Source of the DNA: Ascaris suum | Taxonomy: Eukaryota > Nematoda > Chromadorea > Rhabditida > Ascarididae | Length of the DNA stretch: 64,000 nt | Assembly (NCBI GenBank): GCA_013433145.1 | Contig: CM024168.1 | Location: forward strand, 6,642,184-6,706,183 | Direction of reading: 5' to 3' | Shown: positions 26,796 to 38,700 of the stretch, one piece after another | How positions within the stretch are numbered: position 1 is the first letter of the stretch | Layout: the number at the start of each line of letters is the position of its first letter | Made by a program: the position numbers and the translations under genes | Notes under the pieces: generated by a model | Told to the model about the DNA's origin: nothing | Database searches by the model: none | Seen by the model: the letters and a program-made list of their open reading frames with translations, nothing else

Positions 26796-29700
26796 GTATG
26801 TTCTTTCTGACTGCAAAGCTTTCATTCGCTGTTGATTAATTCCATTTTTATTGAACTTCATTCGAATTGAACGGAACGAAACTCAGTCCTTCAACACCTC
26901 AAATTATTCACATTAGGAGAAAGCTCTTCGCGAAAGTTTTCAAAACTCCACGGTGAAAAAGTTTCGTTCTTGGAATTTCAAACTTTCGAGGATTCGAAAA
27001 AGTTTTTAGGCACAAGGCTTTGCACCAACTTTTTTCGTGTTCGCAATGCAAATTTCAGTGACGTTTTGCAGTCGTTCATATAATGGGCAATTTCATTTTG
27101 ACAGTTGAATTTTGCGTCTTTTTATTAAATTTGATAAGAATGTTTATAATTTGAGGCGATGCAGATTTGGTTGCAATGCTGCCAGCTGGTCATTCGGTTG
27201 GCAGTATCCGTTCGCGACGTCCAGTTGTCTACATCTTTACGGGTGGCAATGAGGATGCGGCGCTCTTTACAGTCAATGGCTTTTCGTTGCTTCTGGATGG
27301 GGGTGATCAACAACAGATTCCCTATTGGAATCTGATTCGAAATTATGACAAAGGTTTGGCATTGACCTACAGTGACTGATTTCCGGTGGTTCTACTGGGT
27401 CTTGGTTTATGATCGGTCAGTGATGAGCATCCTCGATAATTTTTTCGTCACCGTCCGCAGAATTTTTTAAAGTTTGTGACGCCATTGTTGTCGTCGGAAG
27501 TTTCCCATTTAATTCTTTTTTCTCTTGCTTGATTAAGTTTTTGATTGTGAACTCCTCCTTGGAAACAAATTAGTTGCAAGTCTTCTCGTGCTAATTAGAA
27601 AGTAGCGGGAGAAGGGAGTGAAAGTTCCCCAAGAGTTACCCTTTGATGGAAGTTGTGTAGCAAAGGCGGCATCGTCACATCGGACTGCTTGCCCAGCTTT
27701 TTAATAATAAACAGAACTTTAACAGTTGGAAGTTTGCTGATTCTCTGTCTGCTGTGATGAAGTTCGGGGATTTCAGCGTTTCGTCTAATAATTGTCATTC
27801 CACGAGCATCCCAAAAAAATTTTCCAAGGAGTAAAAAAATTTCTCCCTCACGAAAAACGTATTAAAATATCACATTTATTAACGTATATCATTCTGTTGT
27901 TATATTCTGTGTGCAAGATTTGATTTTAAAAAGCTCAAAAATGAAGTCTCTAATTCACCAATGCATTCTTTTGTCCTTTTTGTCTCAGAACGCAATTAGA
28001 ACAGTAAAACTTGCATTGGAAGATCCGAGGGTTGTAATTTCCGTAATATTTCGGGGAATACATTCCCGAGAAGGGAATTGAAATCGCATCTTACGACATC
28101 GTATTTTTTTCTTGTACTCGAGTTCAAATATTTACATTGAAATTTATTTATTTCCTTTCGACGAAAATTTACGATTATGCAGGATTACTTTTTGTTTACT
28201 TGATTTAGTGCCATATCGTATTAGTTTTATATTTTATACATAAGCTTGGCAAAAATAATAAAGAATTGATTGTCTCGCACCACTGTTTTGTCTAATTTCA
28301 GTATCAGCAGTTGTGGCGACACGCATGAGTCCGCCAAGTTTAACGGGAATTTCAACAATTTTCGCCCGAAAGCTACAAGATGAGGTTCACTGATTTACTT
28401 TGCCATCTCCAATATTCGTCTTCGCTTGTTGAAGATCTCTGCTTCGGATAACTTTCGATTTCCCAAGATGTTTCTTTGACTTGCTCTTATATATTTGAGT
28501 TTATTTAACTCCGCAGATTTCGGGAAATTGATGCTGCCATTGATTTTCTTCAAATGATAGAGGATTTTATCTTCAGGCTCAGATCCGTCCTTCAGACTCA
28601 GATCCATCCGTGACTTCTCTTTTGTGAAACTATGTGATGTGATTGAAAGCATTGTTGATGATTAAGTTTTACCGGCGCACTAACTTTTTGCTGTGGGGTC
28701 GTTGTCTTCTCCTTTTCATCGGTCTTTCGGGCTTTCATCGACATTGGTTTATTCTGCTCACAGCCGTTTAATTCCGTATTTCTGCTGCGTATATTACTTT
28801 TCCTAGTTAGTTTCATTATGATGTTGTTTTGCCAGTTAATAAGTTTACGTTTTCTGGGAACAGTTCTCCACTCCAAGTTGGTAAAGAGGTTTTTTCAACC
28901 CACGCGAGTGACTGCAATCGCAGAGATGTCATTTGATGTTAGCAGTCATTGCTATAGACAGCAAATTTTTCTTTCCAGCGCATTAGTTTTGATGTGCTAA
29001 ACGACCTCTGGATTAGGAATCCTCGATGATGTCTGCTTTTTTATGAGACCACAAAGTCGATATTGATCACCGAAGTTTTTGCACGTCGGGAGTGGATGAG
29101 AGTGATTAATGCCTTCAAGAGTCGTTCCTGGTTTTCCCCTTTTTTTGGGTTTAATGTGTTGGCACGCCGAAGTTGGCTGACAAGTCAACGAAAAAGTTCA
29201 GAATAGTTTATTTATTTAGCAAAAATTTTATTTCCTCTTAAAAGTGCACTTTTTTGCCCTTTTGAACCAATGGCCTCTTTTTGCGGCGAGTTGCTTTACT
29301 CAGCACTTTTTCCAAATATCAGACGACATTTCCTTACTCTCTGTTAGAGAATTTTCAGGTCAGCGACCCCTCCATCAAAATTTCCATAAAGTGGGCTATT
29401 CTAGTCTGTACTGTATTTTCGACAAAATGGTCACTTGTTGATATCCATCAAACGGTTTAACGTTGTCGCCTTTTTCTGGTATTGAATTGATTTCAGTGTC
29501 ATCCGACTATCGGCGCGTTTATTGGGAACTTACCACCGCGAAGTGTGGCTGCAGGCGAGAGTGATATCGCCCGTATGGTGAAGAAAATCTACGATGGACT
29601 GCATGCAGAGGGGGTGAAAGCAAGTGAAGCACTTGCCACTCCCAAGATAGAACCCATCACCCTCTACGAGGTTTCCTTTTCCCAAATAAACTTCTTTGCA

Positions 29701-32700
29701 AGTTGGAGTTCCACGACGCGTTTTTACTCGGAAAGTAGCGCTTCAAGACCTTCTTGCTAGAAGCTGTGCCCTACATATTATATTGCCTTATTAAGATTTT
29801 TCACTCCTTTAACGAATTTAGCGACGAATCTCTGATGAAGAAGCGTTTAGGGGCCTTTTTTTCTTCACTTTGCCATTATTTTCGGTTCCTCTGTCATCGG
29901 TAAATTTTCCGTCGATGGAAACTCTGACCGCCCTCAGAATTCTTATTTTCAGTGATAACTTTGTCAGTCAGATATTCGGTTCCCGTTGTCAAAATATCAA
30001 TATATTTAGATTCCGTTCAATAACTCGCCTCATTTCATCACTGAGCTCCTACGGCATCTTATTTTTTCCTATCCCTTGCTTTCATTTCTTTTATCTCCGA
30101 TAGTGTGAAAGGGAATTGCAGTACGATCCGACTTTTTTTGCAACATTCTCACTCTGTGATATTTGTTATATTGCACTTACTATGCTGCTCTCGTGCATGA
30201 CTGTTCCACGAAAAGGATTGAATTTTGTATCTTTTCCTGTTCATTCCTCAAATATCACTTCTTGTAGTGCGCAGCTGTCACATGCACAGCGTGTCTAGAT
30301 TATTCAGACAATATGCATTCTTGTTATGCTCGCAGTAAGCGCTTGTCACAGATGAGTTTTCCCTCTTGGTGTTATCTCTAGCTGGTTATCATCTCAGCTG
30401 GTGGTCGGGGAATTACGGGGAAAGATTTTTTGCAACTTTTGGCAATCGAGTGGAAAAGCTTTTTCTTAATAAACTTTCCGGTTGAAGTCAGGTCGTGATT
30501 GCTATTCCACCAGTAATTGGGGATAGTAACCTCCATTATGATCGCTTTAGCAGGTTTTTTGGTGGAGAATAAAAGTGAAGGAGCTGTAAAGTGTGACTGA
30601 TTGTTGCACATTTTGCAGGTGATCGGTGAAGGTGCGTTGCGTATGATCGTACTTAACCCGGAGCGAGGCAGTAAGGAGTTGGGCGCTTTGGCAAATGCTA
30701 TCAAATCCAATGAGAACATCGAAAAATATGCAGCAGCGACATCACTGGCTGCGCTTTTCGTCTGGCATCCAGCAGATACGAATAAGCCCACTATTCGCAT
30801 TCTCTATCCCGGTTGGTCCCCTGCATTGTTTTCTTTTCTTTGAGGCCTATTCTGATCACTCGTCGATATTAATTTCCGGGACTTTGCAAAAATGTTGGTA
30901 AGCGTGACCGATGCAGCGAGTATAACTTGTCGTAATGTTCCGTTTCGAGGAAATTACCACCGATAACTTGTCCAGAAACATGCAGTTAGTACGAAAGAGC
31001 GTTAAACTTGAGGGGTTTTCTGGGAAAAGTGGAGGATGCTGATGTAAAATTTTGAAATAAATTGGGGAGCACTTTAATCTAAAGCGCAAAGAAGTCGATT
31101 TTGCAGTTTAAAATATTTTATGAAGATTTATTTGCGTTTCATTTACGCGGTAGAAAATTTTCGAACTATGTTTCTTTCCTTAACACAATATTTGGGCGGT
31201 TTGTGGATGTTTATTTTCCACTAAAGGAGGAAACAAAGGAGGAGATCGTAAGTTCCTTCTCGCTGTGCCCTTCCCCTCCTCATTCTCGTCGTGGAATTCG
31301 AGGAGCCGGTTTTCGCTACCGTAAATTCCATCTTCACACACAGTGTATGCGGTGGAATCGTTTTTTAATACTTTATGAGCCGATTTTCTAAAGTCTTATT
31401 ATTGTGATGAATGAACATTTGTGGTGCTTTCGGTGCTGTACTAGGCGTTTGTTCAAAAATTTCTTATCTACTTTTACTTTGGAACTTTCGATAATCACCT
31501 TTCCCTCATCCCATTCTCCTGCTTTCGGAGCTGTTGTTTGACTCCGATTATTGACAGTTCTAAAGGACAAGTGTTTGCAGGTGCATGTCCTCTTGAAAAG
31601 CTTTACACTGCTTTGGAGAAGCTAAAAGGCGAGGAATATCTGCGCCATGTGGAATATGCATTTGCCGATCGCGACAAATACACTTCCACGATAAGTGCTA
31701 ATAATCGTGGTGTGCATCCACCAACAATCGCATCAAAACTCGCCAACCAAAAGTCACCTTCGGCTCCAAGACCACCGACGGCTGTTACTGCTACAACAAC
31801 TGCCCCGTCCAATGCTGCGACTAAGAAGCCAGCGAAGCCACCAAGTAACTTTCACTTATTAAACAACGGATGTTTCAATAGTATTCACAGTCATGTTACT
31901 GCAAGTTAGATTTCCGATTCTGAACCAAAATAACACTTAGTTTTGCACCACTTTTATTACTCTTGTGCTTTGAAGTTTGCTTTATATGCTGCATTATAGG
32001 TTACATTACAGTTTTAGATTGTTTTCTATTAAGACGATGATTTTAGTTGGCAGCATAGATGAGCGGAGCGATTTATAAAGAGATGAGATTATCAGGCGTA
32101 TTGCGATTTGCTAGGCAGTTGTGTTAAATGGATGCGCAGAAAGATTCTTCTGACTGGTGATTGGTGAAGTCAAGATTCCTTAAAGTCTGCACGAGGCGAT
32201 GAAATGGTGATGAGTTGAGCTGGGTAGATTGAAGGCTGCTGGTTGTTTTATTGATCGGTTCCTTGTAGTTCGTTGAATTTCCTAAATCCCATAATTCTTT
32301 AAGACTCGGGCATGACGATTTTCTAACACTCTGTTCTACTAATGAACTATAAAAAGTATGAAGCATATAGGACTACCTCTTCTAGTGCAGTAGGAATGCT
32401 AGTCAGTATTGCAGTAGGACGATAAGTTAACTTACACATGGCAGGTGGTGACGTTTTTGAATATTCCTGCTTATTCTTTCAAAACTGTCGACCTTGAAAC
32501 GCCAACTTTTTGCTTCGACTTTGAAAACAATAGATTCAGGGGAGGAGGAGGGGGAGTGACGTAGGATTAATCCTTCCGAAGATGATTCATTGTATGTGGA
32601 AGGCAGCATATTGGAGAAAACAGAGTGATATCGGGCGAGAATAATAATGCATTTAGCATTCATTTTGCGTGGTGTGTTAGTGGTCAAGCGGAAAAATAAA

Positions 32701-35700
32701 TAATTATTTATAGGTGCACCGATATCCTCACGTCCACCTGCTCGCACCAGTTTGGCAACACATACCTCGACGTCAAGCAAAACGACAAAAACTGTGGTGG
32801 AGACGGCCGCCAAAAAAGTCGTCAAGTATGTTTTTTAGTGTCAAAATTTCATCGTTTTGGGAGGTTTTCTCTAACTTCTGACATTTTTTATTAATTCAAT
32901 TTCTTTGAGTTGATTGTGGTCACTATTGTACTCTTTTTTCATTTATTGTTTAATTTGGAATCTGCTTGTTAACGCTAGCAGTTTCATGCGATATTAAGAG
33001 AAAAGAATGAATTAGTTTTCTTATTGTTTGTTTTCTCTAAATGCATTTAAAATGTTGCTGAATTCTTCTACTCTTTGACGCTACTGTTGAAGACTTCAAA
33101 ACGCTAAAAGACCTGTTCAAGACAAGACTTATTTTCATCGATAATTTATTAATGCTGTTCACGTATACATTCATCGAAATGTCTAATTCACCAAAATTAA
33201 TACCGAATTTCGCTGAACGAATGGGACGGCTAGCTGAGTGGGTAGGGTGGTTAAAAAGATATTTGTAGACTATATGAGCAATTGCGATGGGCATAAAATG
33301 CCCGCTGAAATTGATTTTGCAATCTCATTATTTCTGAAATTCGGTTACTGACATGAAAGGTAGATGACTGGTTTTCGAGTTGAATGATTCTGTGGAGAAG
33401 CCTTATTCCTCGGCTGGTCGAATATATTCAACTTCCCGTTTACCCATCACTCTCCATGTCTTTGCAAAATTCGGAGTGTTTTGTCTGGAGAGTGAAATTC
33501 TAATGCGCAGATTGGGCATGTTCATCCTGTCGAACAGCTGAACACAATCGTTCCATCGATGGATTGTTGATTCCCAAAAACTTTTTTAACCTCAAATTTT
33601 GTTAGCATCAGGTGGTTGAATTGTCGTTATAGACGGAGGGAAAAGCGCTGTGCCGTAAAAGCTTGAGTGAAGCCTTGATTCCTTCCTCTCCCCTCCTCCC
33701 ACTAACCCCGTTGCACACAATTTTGAGGCAGAATGTAGTCACACATCAACCAACCTCCATTTGAGAATCCGCTTCTGTTTTCATCACAAAGCCTCAAGGA
33801 CGGCCTGTCTTTTCTCATCGTAATGATTATTTACGCTTGTTTTATCTCACCAAAGTTTTTTGGTTAATAACATTCTGCATAAATACTTAAATGACCTATC
33901 GCGGTTTTACTTCTGTTTCATCAGAGTTTATGATTGACTTAATCTGTGAAATGAGCATCGACACGTTAGAAAAGGACATTCATTCATCGATCGCATACGT
34001 GCTTCCACTTTCAGGCAGCCGTTAGCTGGTGCAGCGTTGTCTCGTATGAGCGGAACTGCAGCAAAGAAGACTTCACCAACTAAACCAACGGCAGGTGGCG
34101 CGAAACCGACCCCTGATGCGAAACCAGCGCCTATACGCAAACCCAGTGGCCCTACGAATGGTGCGAAAACAAAGGAGGAGTCGAAGAAAGAAAAACCGAC
34201 GACTCCGGAGCCCGCCCCGGCAGCAGCCCTGCTGATGACTCGTCGAAACCGGCAGAGAATGCAGTGTCGCCGCAAAACGACGTCCAACCACAGCCGGACG
34301 TGGAGCATGAGCCGAAGAAGCAGCCTCAACCGCCCGAACGGAAGTAAGGAAAACTTAAAATGTTATGCGCATTATACTTGAACGTTGTAAGGATGATTGC
34401 ATTTTCAGAAAGTTTTACATGGTCATTTTCGTTCAGAACTTTGAGCGAGTTCACAATCTTTCATCGCTCAGGCTTAGGAGACGATGAGGGAGGGATTCGT
34501 TGCGTTTTTCAGCTTTCGTTGATAAATAGGCTCACAATCGCTGGGTGTTATAATCGAATCCTTATCGAGTATTCAAAAAGTGGCGTTATCATGGCATTAG
34601 CCTTAATATAGTGAGGTTTATAACGATGAGTAAGCGGTCACAGAGGGAAGGACGAAGAAAAGAAGAAGGATACCGTGGAAAGGCAGCTGGTGTCGGTTAC
34701 ACCGATATTATTGGGCAGATGTGAGGTACAGGGTCATATTTTATAGAGGTTTAGGTGAAGGTCTGTTTGCGATCATCACACCACATCATACAGTTAGACT
34801 AAGGGGTCGAGGTCTGGCGACCACTAGCCAGTTTGTGGTTTTTTTAACTGTTTGCGTCCGCGGTATGGAAATCTCCACAAGCAAAAAGAGTATGTGATAA
34901 AACGCCGTAGTTCGATTCCGTACGTAAATGCCTTTTATTCATTCATCTCATTGGAGGAGGGGAAGTTTTTGTGATCGCTTATCCATCTTGGATCGACTAG
35001 AAAATGGATTTTTCAGACCTTGAAAGAAATGCTTGGAATTTCTCATCTTATTCTTTATATGCGTGCAGAAAATAGGATTGCTTGCCCAGATATATGCAAC
35101 TCCCTTTGTTCTGCTGAATGCTGAAAAGTATTGAAAGCTCCCATTCCTCTCATTTTATAGCAGTTCTTGGCATTCGGGACTCTTTGATCCATAAATCGTG
35201 GCTACACAGGTAAGATGGATCGTTGCTTAGTGGCCTAGTTACAGCCAAGCAGTTAGGTGACATCAGTTGCTCCAGAAATCGATAACTCCACCGCCAGTCG
35301 AGAAGCAGTCTACACCGCCTCCACCTGCCCAGAACCTTGACGAGAATGGTCTTCTGGATGGCATCGAAGAGCCAATGAAATTGCGTAAGGTCAGCATGGA
35401 CACCGGCAAGGAATTGGATGCTGAAGATACTGCCATACTTAACGCCGCGGTTGCTTTTTCTGTTCTCCGAATTAGCTCTCAGAGAGAGAACATAGGAGAA
35501 GGGAAGGGCTTTGGAGAGGGGAGAATGCCTACAGAAGAAAACTGGAGCCAATGATAACACAGTCCTCTCAAGGGAAAATCTTATATGGAAGCGACAAGGG
35601 GAGGGTGGACGTGGGCAGATATGGGAGGGATTGCTTTTTGCTTGGCTTTTTCCCACTTCTGTTCATGTCTGATTTTTCGTCTTATTGTGCCTTGCTTCTT

Positions 35701-38700
35701 ATTCTGTTGCTGTTTTGGCTTCTGAGCTCTTTTTTTTTTAAACTGAGGTCTTGATTCGATGGTCGTTAATGGCTAAAAGAGAGGTGGGCAATGATTGTTT
35801 TTCAAGAACGCGAGACCGTCAGCCTGAAATTAAGTGACCTAAGTTCAGCTCACGCAGGATTTTTTTTCTGAATCGTGTGCTCTTTCCCTGAGCTTCGAAC
35901 CCGCATGCATGATTGCTTCTATTCCGAGCTTAAACTTTTTGTGTGATGCTGCCGATACGTTGACATCTTATTTATTTAAATGGTATCGCGAGATATTGTT
36001 TCCAAATTTCACTAAAAACGCATCCTATTATAATTCTTGTTCGGAAGAGTTTTCCCCAAACGTAAAGTCGCCGAGGAATTTTCCCACAAATTTTTTTATT
36101 TTTGTTCGTCTTTCCTTTTTTTATTTTGTGTGTTTCAATTGGTTTCCTGGTTTTCCTATGAATGTGTTGATTCTTTTCTAACACATTTTTTTCGATGATT
36201 TTTTGCTAACAACAAGCTAGAAGTAAGAGTAATTTATGTTATGTATTTCGGTAATGGTGGTGATTCCCATTGTTTATTTTCTTTTTTAAAGTCATTTTTT
36301 GTTTGTAAGAGGGAGAGGTGGAGGGGGAGGGGACTTCCACACAATTTTGAGAGATCTTTATTACCTAAGTGATTGCAGCGAATCAGAGAGGAGAAACTAG
36401 AAAAGGTGTTTTAAGTCTCTAAAATGACTTTGTCTTCCGTTGTGCTTGCGACTTTCTGAAATATTCGAAATGCAATTTTATTACTAGTCTAGCAGTAACG
36501 TTTTCTACTAGAAAATCTTCTTCAAGAAATATTTTCCGCTTCATTGTGTGCTTCGTTGAGTGTTGGAGTAAGCGAGGACCATTAGGTCCGCCCAATGGTT
36601 TGTCCTTTCTTTTAATTTGTTTCAAATGGGATCTCTTATTCCTGAGTGTTTCCTTCAAAGGCACCTAGGAAACTGGAAGTTATTGTTCATCTCGCCCTTA
36701 TATCCCATCTCGAAATGAAAGTCTGTCAAGTGGAAATACCCCTGTTCTCTAAAATGTTCATGCTCACTCTACTCGATGAATAGCTTCCCTTGAAAAATGA
36801 TCGTCACTTTTTGGCAATGTTTTTACGGCTTGGTTGGGGTTTTAATACTCCAGGAAGTCTTAAGCATGTAAGGGGGAGTGTTTCCTGTTGGAAAGCTAGA
36901 AAGGGCGCAGTAATTTATACGCTGTAATTGATCATGTTTTATTTTGTAAACGCTCAGCGCCCTATTAATGCGATGATTGCCTTTTGCCAACACTTTATGT
37001 TTTGTGTCATTATATGCATTGATTTTGTTCATTCTTATAGGAAGAAGCTCAACATGAAACGATAGATAACGCACAAAGTTCGGTAAGCTTTTCCTTTATT
37101 CGTTTGTTGATTTCCACTCCTTAAGACCTGAAGCTTCTATATAATTCTCTAAACTTTCCGTTTCTCAAATTTCGAACAAATCTGAGTCATTCAGTCGGGA
37201 CGAAGGAGAGGGGATAGGCGCTAGGACGCTACTCAGTGATTGTTCCCTGGTTTATAGGTTGTTACAGCGATGTTCATTCTTTGCGAAATCGTAAAGTTTT
37301 TCCATCTTGTTAGCATGAGATAAATAAATGCATCGAGGTAATGGTGAAGTCAAACCTGTGCAGATACAAAGCATTTTCTCCTTTATAGCCGGTGGCAGTT
37401 TTTACCCTATTCATGGTAATTGCATCTGTGCGATTACGACCACCAAAATCGATCAAAACCAATCGACATTTTGTCGCGTTTGCGATAACTATATAGTCCT
37501 CGATAAAGAACGAGAAATCCTATAATAACAGGTCGACGGTATTTGCTGACAGACGCCTAGTAAAAATCGACTATCTGGTTTCCCACCTCAACCTGGTTGA
37601 ATCCTCGGATCTGGTGGCGCACCAGATCCGGTTTATGGTTCTGGAAGATTTATGGACACAATTGCTACACAATGAATTGTTCCTTTCTGAACATGAATCC
37701 AACCTAGAAATCAGTTGCCGAGGATCAGGACCTTCTGGATATGTCTGCGCAAGGAGATGAAGATGGTGCAGAAGAAGATGGTGTTGCGCATGGGGATGAA
37801 GGTGATGCACGGGGGATGAAAATGGTGCAGACGGGGATGAAGGTGGGGATGCAGGTGATGCACACGGGGATGAAGATGGTGCACATCATATTCCCGAAGT
37901 AATCGAAGGAGCTGAGGTAAATGTTAGCTGTAAGTTATAAGCAAATAGCCGTGCTTAATCGTTTAATGCATCACCTTATTGGCCAGAAGCTTCTTTTTGG
38001 TGTTTACTGTGCTTGCTTCACATAACATTTGACTTTGAGGAAAACAATTGTATGCTTCACATTTTTCACTCGTTGTGAATTATGATGGACCGAGTGCATT
38101 TGCTGAACATTCACTAAACACTTTATGCGCTTTTTTATTGCGTTAATGCTTCATCGCTTATCAAAACACTAATGCATTGATGGATGAGAAGCACTGAAGC
38201 AGGCAATGAGGAAATGTTGCAGCAAGATGTGCCTCTGCTCGATTCAACACCCGATATGCCACTTGCGCCACATATTCCTGCTGAACATTCACCAGCATTA
38301 CAGCAAGAACATGGCGGCGTTCCACAGACCGGCGAACGTTTAGGTGTTTCGCCAGTCACCGAACAACATAGCCACATCGACGGTTAGCTTTCTGTTGCAC
38401 TGGATCATTTTATTTGTTTTTAGCACATAACAGCTCTAGGTTCATCGGCAACATAATTTGCGTTCTTCTCCTGTAGCAGCTATTCTTTAAGTGTCAGTTG
38501 AGCTGTATCGCTCTTCAGTGAACGTCCCGTAGCTAAACACTGTTAAATCCTAATTAGATTCTGTGTTGGTAATTCCTAAAAGTAATAATACTCGGTTTGC
38601 TTTGCAATAATTAGTGAATGTTTTCCCAGAAAATAAACGATTTATGTAAATGCTTGACTAAACAAGAATAGAATCAGCGGAAGCAATTGTTTCCTTCGGG

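Noticed and set aside
33224..33300. tRNA-like A box (GGCTAGCTGAGTGGG)
   Set aside because: No B box (GTTCRANNC) follows and no cloverleaf can be drawn.
33928..34329. 133-codon minus-strand open frame, Gly/Val/Phe-rich
   Set aside because: Shadow of the GC-rich coding exon 8 of maph-1.
34895..34925. B-box-like GTTCGATTCC suggesting a tRNA
   Set aside because: No matching A box at the right distance, and the T stem and acceptor stem do not pair.
35150..35656. 168-codon minus-strand open frame
   Set aside because: Antisense to maph-1 exon 10 and its flanks; no motif, and the plus strand carries the gene.
37571..37810. His/Leu-rich minus-strand frame (HHLHPHAQHHLLLHHLH)
   Set aside because: Reverse complement of the GATGAAGATGGTGCA repeat in maph-1 exon 12.
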